64,000 bases of DNA from Acanthaster planci (taxonomy: Eukaryota; Echinodermata; Asteroidea; Valvatida; Acanthasteridae). The stretch is taken from assembly GCF_001949145.1 (NCBI RefSeq), contig NW_019091361.1, forward strand, positions 127,896 to 191,895. Direction: 5' to 3'. Position numbers and translations under genes: made by a program. The notes under the pieces were generated by a model. It was given only the letters and a program-made list of their open reading frames with translations, made no database searches and had not been told where the DNA came from. Shown in pieces: positions 25,517-37,461 of this stretch; the first letter of the stretch is position 1, and every line of letters starts with the position of its first letter.

Positions 25517-28500
25517 GCAGCCATCGGCGAACCACAAAATAACAACTTCGACAGCTGGGGCGCATTCTTTAACATCGCCCCGCGTATCGTGCGTCCAAAG
25601 TTTACACGTAAATTCGTGATGCGCACGTCATTGGTGGATGCCAAGAGGTAGACATCTGTTAACTGCCCCGTGCGATATAGCAGTTTCAAAGCCACATTTC
25701 TTTGCACCGCGCTAGTAACAGTCTTGCCATAATCACTGATACAAAGCATGTGTATACACATGATATGCTCTCTCGTTTAGAATCTTCTTACTTCGTTTTG
25801 CCTATTGCTTGCTAACATGTAATATGATATTAGGATGTGACTGCAGTTTTAGGCTAGCCCTTCTTGACATATATTTAAAATTTGTTTATGAATACATATG
25901 CCTTTACATTGCACCTGTTGACATGACCAGCTCAAGCCGCAGTGTTTTACAAAACAAGCGTATGCTGCGGAAAATACAGTGCATATAATGGGCGGAATGG
26001 TTTGAGAGGTTGGGTGGATTGATAATTCACCTGATTGTAACACCAATTTACGGTACGATACCTTCGGGGCCACTCAAAATTTTCCATGTTTTATGAATTT
26101 CGATTTAAAAAAAAAAATAGTGGGTGGGTGCATCAAAATAAGTTATTGAAAATCGAAATTCACTCTTCATTTTAAAGAGGAAAGAAACCTTTTATTTTCT
26201 TTTGGACGTGCGTGAACTATGCGCGCCGCGCCAGCGTTCCGTATACACGTACGTATGCAATCTTTTTCAATTTCGTTCCGAGTTATGGATAGAATGACCT
26301 GTGCACATGTATCTTACGGTGTGAAATTCCTTGGGTGACGGTCGTACACCTATTTCATCAGGCTTGTTGGCTGCATCCGAATCTGTTGACTAGAACTAGG
26401 TCTCCACTCCATCTGAAATAGGCCTACATTTTTGGTTCTGAGGTTGCAATATTTTTCATGTTTTAATCATTGTGTTTTTTTGTGGAGAAGCGCAGACAGT
26501 GGCCTTTGCCGTAGCTGAAGGTGCGTAGAATCAAATATAAAACGGCCGTTATAAGTGATACTTTGCAAACTCTGCAGGCTTTCACGCCATCTTGAAGCAA
26601 TTTGCAATTTGTGACGGAAGCACACGAGAAGCCTGCACGGCAAACCGGTTCCTACTGCTGGAATAGCGAGAATGACATGGAATGGCCGGGAGCCAGTGAC
26701 CCCCAAGATAACATGACACATTCCGAACTCATACAGCCGTAAAACATGAAACGATCAAAAACTTAAGAAGTATTTTCGCGAGTTAATTAACAAAATCATG
26801 TTGCTGTCCATGCATAGGAAGTTTTATATCGAAAAAAAATCGAAATTTAAAAACATTGAACATTTTGAATAGCCCCTTACGATGCGTAATTAAATATTAA
26901 AGCATATGTAGGTAGTACGGACTACATATTTTTGGCTCGTTTTGTAGATAAAGATGTAAAAGATACATTTTCCTGCTTATTTTGTGCTTACAAATTTGAT
27001 GATCCTTTGTTAACTTATGCATTTAAGAATCATGCATTTGCCTACACAGACAATGTTTATTAGGAATGCTGGTAATGCTAGAGGTTTGCTGAAGAAAGGG
27101 TAATATTTTCTTTGTACATGTAACACTGTTCTTTCTTTTTAGTAAAGCGTTCCACAGACAAGTTTCAGTTCACAGCGGCATGCAAATAAGTCTTACAGTA
27201 ATACTGAGAAGACTGCCTTATTTGAGTCTCGTACCTCCACTTTCGTGAAAGATACCAACAACTTGTTATCAAACACTTTACTATTCTGTGACATGTATTT
27301 GAAAATGTGTAGGGCCTAGTGGTTATGTCAAAGACTAAAAAATGTCAAACGTCGGGAAAACTTGCTTCATTCGGTTTTTGATTTTTTCTGCACTATGATT
27401 TGCAGCCTGTTCCGCCTCAGTTTACCTAAACGGAGGCGGAATTATATTTGTACATCATATTTTCCTTTTTCAGGGGGCCTGGCGCGTAAGAATTTTTAGA
27501 ATCAGGGCTTCAATGGAAGTTCCTGTTTGTAGTGCAGATTCTTCTATTAAATCGTTTGACGGCATATTTATTTCTTTTCGGCAGTGTATGCATCATAATT
27601 AGTGCAGAAAGTTCTTGAGCTTTGTGTTTGCCTTCAAAAATACGGTGTTCCCAGCTCACCAAGACCAACTAAAGGGGACAGCCACGTTATGTAAAGCGCC
27701 CTCAATTATAGTGCGACGTACTCACCAGGCACTGAGGATAGAATAATTCATAACACGTAATGAACAGTTTACTAATTAAAGATGAAGGGGATTTATTCAC
27801 GTTAGGCCTATTGTTTGAAATAAAATGACTGATGAGTCTGTCTGCCTAGATCCCTGACTCAAATGCTCAGACACCAACTGGCATGATGTGGAACAAGTGA
27901 ACTTATTAGCATCGTTTGTTGCTCTGCACGGACAATTTTGTACACCCATAGGTATTTTCCAATTGAGCGTTACATGCATTATATCTCACTATATATCGAG
28001 CCATCCAGAGTTGTTGGAATCTGTGCGAAATCATAAGTCTATACATGTAATCGTATACCTTTATTTAACAAAGCACACTTTTAAAGCTATACCGATACGC
28101 ATAATAATAGAAAAAGGAAGCCGACGTTTTACCATACGGTTTCGAACATTAGGACAAGCTGTAAAAGACAGTGTCTGCATTAGGTCTCTGAGGTTTTGGT
28201 TTACCTGATTCATTTTAAGAATAAAATGCTTTCAGCTTTTTAGTGAGAGGTAACTTGTTGTGTCCATTGTATATATTCATTGACGAGTTGAGGTATGTAT
28301 TCGCTGATCTGAAGTACGAGAGTAAGTCAAGAGTTGGAATAAATAAGACATTGTTATAATCGCCATTAAGGTTTCTTCAATGGTTTATGTATACAGAAAA
28401 ATATGCTAGACTTTATGAACTCGTCTAATACATGTATTAGTCAAACCAATAATGCCTCTATAGGGGAAATGAATGCACTTCACGGGCATGTGCTCGCTGA

Positions 28501-28811
28501 GAGCACAAGAACATTGCAGACCAGATCGTTGGTCAAGTTCCGCCTGCGCTACGTTAACATTTGTACATGTATATGTACATGTATTCAATAAAATAATACA
28601 CTACATGATATGTATATCTTTTCCTCATTCATTACAATTTTCTCTGTCGTAATCACAGGTGTCAGGTGTAGAAGGCTGGTCGTCCTCAGATGTTTCCAGT
28701 CGTTACACACAACTCAAGTTGTATACTGAATTCGGCCTCACCAGCTGCAAATGTCACATGACCGATTGTCATGTGACCATTACCTTTTTTCCTCTGATTG
28801 CAAAAATACAT
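25517..28811. other. Intergenic, no gene recognised
   Basis: AT-rich. At about 26535-26600 there is a TATA-like AAATATAAAACGG followed by a YY1-like CGCCATCTTG, but no exon could be attached. Nothing else was recognised. Confidence 0.4.
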
Positions 28812-28817
28812 GTTTAT
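28812..28817 (-). other. Poly(A) signal of the EF-hand/CaaX gene
   Basis: AATAAA on the minus strand (TTTATT on plus), about 120 bases after the proposed stop codon at 28939-28941. Confidence 0.5.
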
Positions 28818-28938
28818 TTTAATGACGATAGGAAATGGATTCCATTTGCTCTTTGTGTAAAGCACTGTTCAGAAATGGGGTCTGAACTTTCTTCTTCGAC
28901 TTGCAGACAGCGTTTTGTAAACCAATATGGCATGGCGG

Positions 28939-31900
28939 CTATTGGATGACGCACACTGTGCTTTTATTCTGCTCTAATGTTGTTGGTAAGTTGGTCTTCT
29001 TGTTTTGATGTAGCCGATCGATCACCTAAAATTGAAAAAGAAAATACAGCAGTTGTGCATTTTGCAAAGCCAAAGGCATGCTCACTGTAGTGGAAATTGA
29101 AAAGTATTGAGTTAGGGCGGCTTGCTCTCATGTGTTCACGAACAGCTTGATTTGTTGTTCGTGGGTCGGCCGCTCGAACGCCGGGAACAAACAACCGGTT
29201 ATCGCTGGTAGTTAGTGATAAGCAACATGCAACATGGTGCCGTCCATGTAGGCTAAGTTATTCGAGAGTTAATGTTTGGATGGGCTGAATTCTTTTTCAT
29301 ATAAACAGGAACATTCATTTCTGTGTTTCGGAAAATAACTATGCAGTAAACCCACAGAGGGCGGAATTCAACGAGTTCAAATTTGTTTTCAACCTTTGCA
29401 AATTCGCTACAGAATATTTGATTTGACGTCAAAAAATAATTTGCGTTCGTGTCTGTGTTAAGCATGTATCGTCTTAATCAAGCCTCACGTCCATAGTTTT
29501 TCATAAACTTGAGGGATAAAATTGTGTCATGTATACCATGTAAATCAATAAGTGTGTGTCTCAGTTTCGCAATGCTGGCTTTTAACTCAAACGCTCAACA
29601 AATCCCATCCCTATGCATGGAAGGGATAATCCTCCAGTAATTACAGCAAAAAATTTAAAAAACCGGAACTGAACTTAGTGGAGGTCTTTGGATGTGATGG
29701 ATTCACCTGCCAGTTACACAGTCACCATACTGTCAGCTAAGTTACTCACCGCCAAGCATTCCATGAAATCCAGATCGCTAGACTCGTCATTGTCGATCTG
29801 TTTAACGATATCTCGCACTTGTTGCTTCGTAAAAAGTAAACTGCTTGTCTCCAAGATCTTCTCCAGTTCATCAGCGTCAATTGTCTGAGTGATTAACAGT
29901 AGGAATTAGTTGTTACTAAGTTTGATGTTGCACGTCTAGCACAAGTTAATAATCAAGAACCTTACCTCACCCAATATGTCCATCGAGAATTTGATGTCAT
30001 GGAAAAGACCCCAGATATTGTCTGGGTCGACGCTTAAAGCTTTTGCATGCATAAGAATTTTCACACAAATTAGATATGTCGTTCTATATACTGCGGACCA
30101 TCTTCAATGCTACACAGGGCAGATCCAGGACGTTCTGTTGGGAGATTTCGGGAGGTATGGTGAATCAATTCAATTTCTTTGTTTTGTTCTCAACCGTACA
30201 CGCAAAATACACATGGTTTATGCGTTTTAAGGAGGTCTTCCAACCTTAAGACGTACATGTAGGCAATAATCAGGGGTCATCCACTTCTGGATTTTCGCCT
30301 ACCATCAGAAATTGTTTAGATAATCATAAACAGAGGTCCCAATTCAACTATTCTTTGCGTCGTTGAGAATGTTCTTTACTATTGCCTGCTTTGGACTTTG
30401 AATATCGGCCAAGGTTAATTCGGAAAAGATCGTGAGACGCAGATGAAACCAAAGTTAATAAACCAAAGTATGTCTGTCAGGATATAACAGCTTCAGAATT
30501 TTTAATAATACAAAAATAAAAAAATAAGAAAATTCTCAGATCTACAGGGCAGGAGCTGGAAGCACTTGGTGTACACATAAATAGCTTGACTTAGATAAAT
30601 TCCAATTACAATTTGATTTGTCCTTACACCTAAATCGACCAAATGACACATGTCCTCCTTAAATCTTTAAACTTACCCCGTCTTTATTGATGTCAGCTTC
30701 AACGAATTTCTTCTCTGCGGCAAGTAAAACAGACAGCTTCAGATTTGGATACGTCCTTGCAATTTCCTGCCAGTCAAACCAGATTTATCCCAAATTAATT
30801 CATATTCCACATCATGAAGAATTTGTATCAAAGGAAGTGTTGAAAAAAAGCTTAGAAAGGCATTCACTGTCACATAGGCCTACGTGTATTTTGAGTTTCC
30901 GTTTCTTGTTTTTACTTCTTACATCAAATAACCTCTAAACGTAAAAACACCAGCCTTTTACGAAAAATATGCTCGTTCCCTTTGTTCTGTAATAGTTAAT
31001 CAAGGGTTCGTATCATCTCCTAGATATTGGTAAATCAGTAAGGTTAATAAACCAGGTATTCTCCATCTTTGAAATAAAATGTACATACAGGTTTGAAACT
31101 GACCTCATAATATTTGTAGGTGTCCTTGAGATGTCCTTCTTTTTCTACTTCCGATGACGTAACCTCAATCGTGGGTGCTTTTGCGCTCTTTCTTGGCTTC
31201 TGTCTGGAGTTGGCATGCTTAGCGGTCTTAGGTCTGGCTTTTCGCCCTCCCTTGGTTTAAAAATATTGTTAGCCAATTGATTATTAATTTGATTGGCGCT
31301 TCTTCAAATTGTAAGGTTATTAATGTGAGTGGAAGTTTTGGGCTTTTCCCTCAAAAGTCAATAACTTGCTCGGAAATGAAAGAGGTTTGAATACATGTAA
31401 TGATGATTAATACCTTCGGCGTAGATACTGGTGTGCCCGACGGACTTGCAGACGGAGAATGCGCAGTAACAGATAGCTTCTTGGATTCTTTCTCAGCTTT
31501 CTTCAATGTCTTCAACTCAGACAGCTGAAAAATTGTTGAAAAATAGATATACCAATGAGTACGAAGTTATAAATTCCAAACATCGCTATGCTGAAGTAGG
31601 TCATCAGAAAGTTTAGTTATAAGTTTAACATATTAAGCAGCTTTTTAGAAACAAAACTGATATCGAAACGCTGATTTTTTTGCCTATACTTTTCACGCGA
31701 ATATTGATTAATGACGGACAAGTGAATTGTTGGCGTATATTGTGTATCTTCCAAGTGTAACAGTACTGGAGCCAGGACAGAGTGACCGGTGACCTCTATA
31801 GAGGAGCTGCATGGAGCGCTCTCACAGAGGACATGTTAAGATTTATTGACTGCGAAGTNNNNNNNNNNNNNNNNNNNNNNNNNNNNNNNNNNNNNNNNNN

Positions 31901-33727
31901 NNNNNNNNNNNNNNNNNNNNNNNNNNNNNNNNNNNNNNNNNNNNNNNNNNNNNNNNNNNNNNNNNNNNNNNNNNNNNNNNNNNNNNNNNNNNNNNNNNNN
32001 NNNNNNNNNNNNNNNNNNNNNNNNNNNNNNNNNNNNNNNNNNNNNNNNNNNNNNNNNNNNNNNNNNNNNNNNNNNNNNNNNNNNNNNNNNNNNNNNNNNN
32101 NNNNNNNNNNNNNNNNNNNNNNNNNNNNNNNNNNNNNNNNNNNNNNNNNNNNNNNNNNNNNNNNNNNNNNNNNNNNNNNNNNNNNNNNNNNNNNNNNNNN
32201 NNNNNNNNNNNNNNNNNNNNNNNNNNNNNNNNNNNNNNTCTACTCATTTTTATATCACACAGGAACAAAAACCTGTCTCCCTTGAGGGCGCTCCATGCAG
32301 CCCCTGTAACTTCAGCAGTATTTGTAGATTTTTTGATTGAATACTGTTGAGTTGTAGTTTTACCAAGCAAAAACATACTTTTAATAATTGTAAGATCGTT
32401 TCTTCACTTGATAATACCCAAAAGGCGGTGCTCATTGGGGCATAACACGTTTTTGGAAATAAACCTCTTTCAGGAGTGACCATCATTGAAACATACATGT
32501 ATAGCATGGTAGTGCTTACACACCCTATATGCTGAAAACTTGTTGGAAATATTCAAATTAAACTATTTTTAATTTTAGTATTTTTGCACCATTTTATTTC
32601 GTATCATTTGCGATCGTAAGTTAGTTGATGAGATCTCTGGGCACATTACATTAAATGAGAGAAATATTATAATGGGTGATTCCTTTGGGGATCACTGTGT
32701 GGCGTTGTAACAGAAAGGAGGCTGGGAATAGATTAAAAACTCCAGAAATCCATGGTACATGTATAAATGTTCATGTATGAATCAACAGGATGTCGGCCAA
32801 CTCAACCGTACGCTGAGAGAACTCGACCGGAGGATGGCAAATGGTCAAGTTAATTGTCAGGACCCCACTCAACGAAATCCCTACTTGTTGTATTGAAACT
32901 TGTAATCCGCTGAAATTAGGTGATATTCAAAGTTTCAGCGATTGAATCTCGAGATACATCGGATACATGATTCCTCACAGCGGCCCCATCCCATCCATTA
33001 CAAATAGAAATTTTCCGAAAAGAAGAACCAAATTTTTTGTCTAGTGACCCGTAGTGATTTTTGTGTCCCCTTAAAACTCATCAACTTATGTATTTTATCT
33101 TATATAATATTTGTTAAATTGTCCTTGTTTCAGTAATGTTTTAATTTCAATTTTAATATATTAATAATACTGTAATTTTCCTTTAAGTCAGTTTTATTGT
33201 AAATCATGTACAATTAGGCAAACGGCCACGACACGAGTTGAAACCCCAAAATTAAATAAATAAATCAGGATATGGACGCTTTTGGACCACGTCGATGCAT
33301 GGGCGTTACCAAAATATTTACCAGTGGGAGCGGAGCACGTCGATGGTCAACGTGAAAGCAAGAGAAGGCCTACATGACACAGTTAAAACAATATTTCCCA
33401 ACTGAAACAGATCAAATTCCCAGTAATTACATTTCTGGATTTTGATCCTATTGATTAATTAAAGTGAGTATTATGGTTCTACATAACATAAATAAATCCC
33501 GCGTTTAGATTTTAGAAACATACCTCTTTTTCTAATTTGTCGATCTGTTGGAGAAGTTCAAAATTCCTGGCTCTAGTGCTATTGAGTTCCTTTTCCTTCT
33601 CTTCAAGGGAAGCCTTCAGAGCCTCTCTATCTTTGAGTAAGAGAACAAATTCGGAAGTTTTCTGTGAGCGAGTGGGATCCACTGTCTGGTCCGGCTGGGC
33701 ACCGTTTACTTCAGCCGTGTCGCCCAT
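28939..33727 (-). CDS. Coiled-coil, EF-hand protein with C-terminal CaaX box; family not identified
   Basis: Six minus-strand exons, all phase 0: 33524-33727 (ATG at 33727-33725), 31414-31524, 31104-31250, 30677-30766, 29750-29884 and 28939-29025 (TAG). Together they give about 257 aa. Residues 1-105 hold a heptad-rich acidic/basic coiled coil (LLLKDREALKASLEEKEKEL ... ELKTLKKAEKESKK). Residues about 85-140 are a Ser/Pro/Lys-rich basic linker (KTAKHANSRQKPRKSAKA). EF-hand 1 is DINKDGTIDADE, with its loop split by an intron exactly after DG. EF-hand 2 is DNDESSDLDFME, with Ca-ligand positions D, D, S, D, E. The tail ends STVCVIQ. CVIQ fits a CaaX prenylation box with Gln favouring farnesylation. 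The reading is coherent across every junction, for example DTYKYYE+EIARTYPNL, which argues for a real gene. Function is unknown; membrane-tethered calcium sensing is inference. Intron 1 contains a 380-bp sequence gap that could hide a further exon. Confidence 0.75.
29966..30052 (-). other. Possible alternative exon of the EF-hand/CaaX gene
   Basis: The minus strand reads from an ATG at 30052 as MHAKALSVDPDNIWGLFHDI then KFSMDILGE, up to a strong donor GGTGAG|GTAAGG, phase 0 with the next exon (TIDADELE...). No acceptor gives a frame-preserving internal exon: available AGs would add 67 or 74 bases. It is therefore an alternative first exon, a frame-breaking (poison) exon, or chance. Confidence 0.3.
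31806..32301. repeat. Inverted repeat flanking an assembly gap
   Basis: GCTGCATGGAGCGCTCTC (31806-31823) and GAGGGCGCTCCATGCAGC (32284-32301) are inverted copies with one mismatch. Between them lie 380 Ns (31859-32238). This looks like the ends of a MITE or foldback whose middle could not be assembled. Confidence 0.65.
31859..32238. other. Assembly gap (380 N)
   Basis: A run of N; open frames reported through it are artefacts. Confidence 0.99.
32789..32896 (+). other. Candidate orphan terminal exon, plus strand
   Basis: After an acceptor-like ATCAACAG the plus strand is open for 35 codons, DVGQLNRTLRELDRRMANGQ through TQRNPYLLY, then TGA. It is amphipathic and helical in look, protein-like rather than random. 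AATAAA follows near 33258. It lies antisense inside intron 1 of the EF-hand gene; any preceding exons might be in the gap or upstream. I do not recognise the protein. Confidence 0.3.
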
Positions 33728-36303
33728 ATTGTTCTGTCTCGCCTGTGACTTGATTCTCTGAAGCCTAGAGGTCTTCCCTGTTTGTGAGAAAGTAACAAGT
33801 GCTGGTCCTGGTTGTCAACTGGTTATAGTCCTCGCAGTGGGCAAACAACCCTCTGTATAAACTCCAATCATGTGAATATAATCGATACAAAAGAATATGT
33901 ATAACTCTTCTGTGAAGTTTGATGACAACGATCAACAGTTTACTTGACAAATGAAAGAGCACTGATGGCAAACGCGAAGCATAGCATCATACAACTGTAG
34001 TTGCTAGGCCCATCGCACGGTTGCTATCACCTGTCACCGTATTTTGAGCCGTCTACATAAAGCTGTATTCGGCTTTTCACTGTGGTCAAAGGAGTGACGT
34101 GCTGTTGTTGGGATTATTGACTTAACAAAGGGAAGAGATCCACAGTTTACATATGATGAATAGGCAATAATCTACTCTATCGAGTATTGCCCTTTATTCC
34201 TTTCGTGACGTCATTAAAGTAAACAAAACCAGTGAAGGCCGTGCACCAAATGGAGTTGGAAGGTCACAGTATTATGCTGTAGAGCTGAAGTTGCAAATGG
34301 GAAAGCTTCAGCCGGGTGTCAGTCCCTTAGCTCATTTATATACAAATGTAGTCGGCTTATCTTTTTATGAACTAAACGAGATTATTTGGGAATGATGTGC
34401 TCTCAGCCTAAGTTTTTGAGATGCGGTCTACATGCACGCTGTTCGTTAATATTAACGTTGTAGGGGAAAACAGAATCAATCAAAAGTCGATGAAAGTTTC
34501 TTCTAAATTAAAATTACAATTATTTTACTTCATTTTTGAAATTCAACTTTGATACTAACATGGAGCTACTTTCTCACGAGGATGCTTTGCTCTCTTTCAG
34601 TTCTCTGTTTCTTGTATGTTTTTATTATTTTTGATCTCTTCCGTCATAAAATGCTTGGCAACGGTTTACTTCACACACCGACGAACTTTAGGGAGTAAGG
34701 CTTTAGGTTCTTGTTGCTGTGTCGTCTTCCCTCTCAAGATTGTTTGGAGTCCTCGGTTTTTACAAGCTGAGGCTGAGGATCGCTTTCCCATCTACACGCA
34801 CCTCGCCGGGCCTCGATCGGTTCGATTGAGTCGCCACGGCAGCCCTTCCGCGGACGGAGGTTTTATAACTGGGCCATGGCTGTGACAAGAGGTCGTGTAT
34901 GATGCGGTATATACGCCATGTTGTTTCCCACTCCTATTGTAGATTATTTTCATTATTGGAGATTTGCAATTGTATATAGGTTTGCATGAATCGAATGGAA
35001 AGTGGCTGCGATGTAATAATTCTTCAAGGTGGCATTATAAACGACAGATGGACGCAGGACGAAGTTCGACGATTGACATTTGCCGCGTAAACACCCAGGT
35101 GGACTTCAGAATTAAATAGCTGCTAATCTAAGGTGCAAACTGTCACAGGTCTTTCATAAATTATGGTTCTGGGATGTGGTATATGATCTGTGTTCAGGCC
35201 AACTTAAAGGCCATATCAGGCCATATCAATGGAATCAATGTGCCAGTAGGGAAGTCGCGATTGCTGTTGGGGGCGATCGAAATTAATAAGTTGGCGCAAG
35301 GCAAGACTTGGGGGCGCACTTCATAAATTCCATTCTGCCGACTCGCAAGCCATACAGACTTCCGGAGCGACGTGTACAAGTCTATCGTTAAAAACACTTC
35401 ATTATTAGGCTTAGTGATTCGTGCGTTCAGACAACAGAACATTAGTCGCGAAAACTAGAATCCCATCTCTTTCTGGCTTAACCCAAGTCTTTCTGGACAT
35501 AAAATTGGCACAGGATCGTAGCTATGTAATAGTTTCACGTGAACTCCCTCCATTTTGTTTTTTTTTCGAATGGCAAATGGTCGGTAAAAGACAGTATTTC
35601 AGCGGTGTGTTGTGGTCACCAAGTTGCCAGTCAGCCGGGTTCGTGTCGCCTAGGCCTATACCTTGTTACGCATCGTCTGCGTGTCACGACTGAACTAGAC
35701 TGCGTGGCGTTCATTGACTGAACAACGAAGTCATCGTCTCGGAACTCCACAAAGTGATAGGTTAGCGGGCCTTTGTTTGCCCACATTTCAGTCATGAATA
35801 CTTTTATAACAGGAATGTTGGTCATGTCGGGATTTGTTGTAGTCTGACTGCAGCGCTCTTTGTCTGACAGCAGTTTAGTTTTTTGCCTTTTCTCACTTTT
35901 CGAAATGTTCGTTCATTTTGTCTGCCTGTTTCCTTGTTGAGCGCTTGTGCCATTCAATGGAAAATGTTTTTCCATACTTGTAGGACTCTTAGTCTTCTAC
36001 TGACACATCACAAGCTTTGTGTCTCAATACTTGATGTGACAATTGACATGGTTGATGAAATGATAGTGGAATATTTTGCTATTTGTAAACTGTTCATGTA
36101 CTATAGTAGAGAGAATTATAATCTCGTATTGGTATGTGCATGTAAACTGGTACATGTACATGAACACTGTACGCTGTTCCAATTTTGAAAGGAGTACATG
36201 TTTGTCTTCCTTGCATTTTTCTTGTGTTGAATTTCAGTTTCTAATAAGTAAATACTTGTAAATGTACGTTAGTGTTTGCAGATACATGTACGTATATCCC
36301 TGC
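33728..36303. other. Region between the divergent EF-hand/CaaX and HECTD1 genes
   Basis: Presumably contains the minus-strand promoter and possibly HECTD1 upstream sequence. It has a perfect CRE at 34206-34213 and a CpG-richer patch at about 34790-34870. No coding exon was recognised. Confidence 0.4.
34206..34213. promoter_or_regulatory. Consensus CRE (TGACGTCA)
   Basis: Perfect palindrome 480 bp upstream of the start codon of the EF-hand/CaaX gene, between two divergent genes; a plausible promoter element. Another copy lies in an intron of the same gene at 29424-29431. Confidence 0.4.
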
Positions 36304-36745
36304 GGTCATGTTGTTTAGTGTCAACAAGCGTCAACACACATAAGTGGCGTCAACAAAGCGTCGACAACTTGAAAATACCCTCCACAGATTTAAAAGGGGT
36401 TTTATTACATTTTAGAGACTCTATCACTTGCCATTGTATAAGAGAAACACTGAACTTGCCTCCAGATTCTCGCATGAAAACAAAAATTGTTCGCGATGTA
36501 TGGGGGCCGTCATCTTTCTTTCCTCTGCTGTCCACGCGAAAACAAGATGACGGCCGGTTGGACTGTAGTCCCAACTTAGTCACTCAAATTTCAACATTCA
36601 AATATCATTTCAGATAGATATGATACATTGAATTTGATATGTACAGTAGGAGCCTAATTAACATTTATAAAAAATCTTTGCATAAATATGATTGAATAAC
36701 TTGTTAACGTTTTGTTGACGCTTGTTGACGCTAAATAGCGTGACC
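36304..36745. mobile_element. MITE with long terminal and subterminal repeats
   Basis: The ends are imperfect inverted repeats about 33 bp long: GGTCATGTTGTTTAGTGTC at 36304 and the reverse complement of GACGCTAAATAGCGTGACC ending at 36745. GCGTCAACAA is iterated just inside both ends. An inner inverted pair GCCGTCATCTT / AAGATGACGGC lies near 36506-36553. No ORF for a transposase and no clear target-site duplication. It ends about 700 bp upstream of the first HECTD1 coding exon. Confidence 0.7.
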
Positions 36746-37449
36746 TAGATCGCAGTGCTTTGTACACTGCACAAATGCATGTACATAGGCCCTAACATAA
36801 AAGCCAGAATTTGTGAAGTGGCTAAAATTGTAATTAAATAAAGGAAATGGATTTGCAGCACATACATGTACAGGTTCTTCTATTAAATCCAAATTTTAGG
36901 GTATCATTTTTGTCATAACTAACAGTGGCACTGGATACTTTGTGCTCATTATCCTAATGCATCATACTCATATATACATGTAAAGTATGTACAGCAGGTG
37001 TGCCAAAAGTTTAGCACGTACATGTACATGTATGCTTACTAGTCATTCTGTTATGCCATCAACAAGCATTGGTCCCAATTGGGATTATAGTCCACAACTG
37101 AGTCTGCAAAGGAGAGAGATGGGGACCATTTGAATGCGATACCAGGCATAAATGCTTGCACCGTAGGATCCAATGGGTTGTACATGCTCAGCATGACCTA
37201 CCATTGTGTCCAAGCACATGAACCTGTACAGTACATGTACCCATGGGTTTGTCCCCACCAGAGGTGTTGTGGCTACAGCGTAAAAAAACATCATAAAAGA
37301 AACTCAGAATCATCCCAACTGTAGTTGGGACTGATGCAAGACGTGGTCCCTGTACTAGGGATGTAGTATGATGCAGACTTAACAGGCAATGACTAACCTG
37401 AACCCCCACTGTTTTGTTTCTTGGACACAGGTGATTTTCATGGGAATAG

Positions 37450-37461
37450 TCCAAGATGGCC
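37450..37461 (+). promoter_or_regulatory. TISU/YY1-like start-codon context of HECTD1
   Basis: CAAGATGGCCGA around the ATG (37456-37458) matches the TISU consensus SAASATGGCGGC at 10 of 12 positions and contains a YY1 core AAGATGGC. TISU elements mark short-5'UTR genes. An acceptor-like TTGGACACAG ending at 37430 offers the competing model of an upstream non-coding exon. Confidence 0.35.

Noticed and set aside
28659-28949. 96-codon plus-strand ORF
   Set aside because: It overlaps the last exon and 3'UTR of the minus-strand EF-hand gene and has no recognisable domain.
31782-32376. Long open frames on both strands across 31782-32376
   Set aside because: They run through the 380-base N gap; the only real residues come from the inverted-repeat arms.
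34616-34885. CpG-richer ORF of 89 codons
   Set aside because: Possible promoter-proximal sequence, but there is no protein similarity and no splice context.
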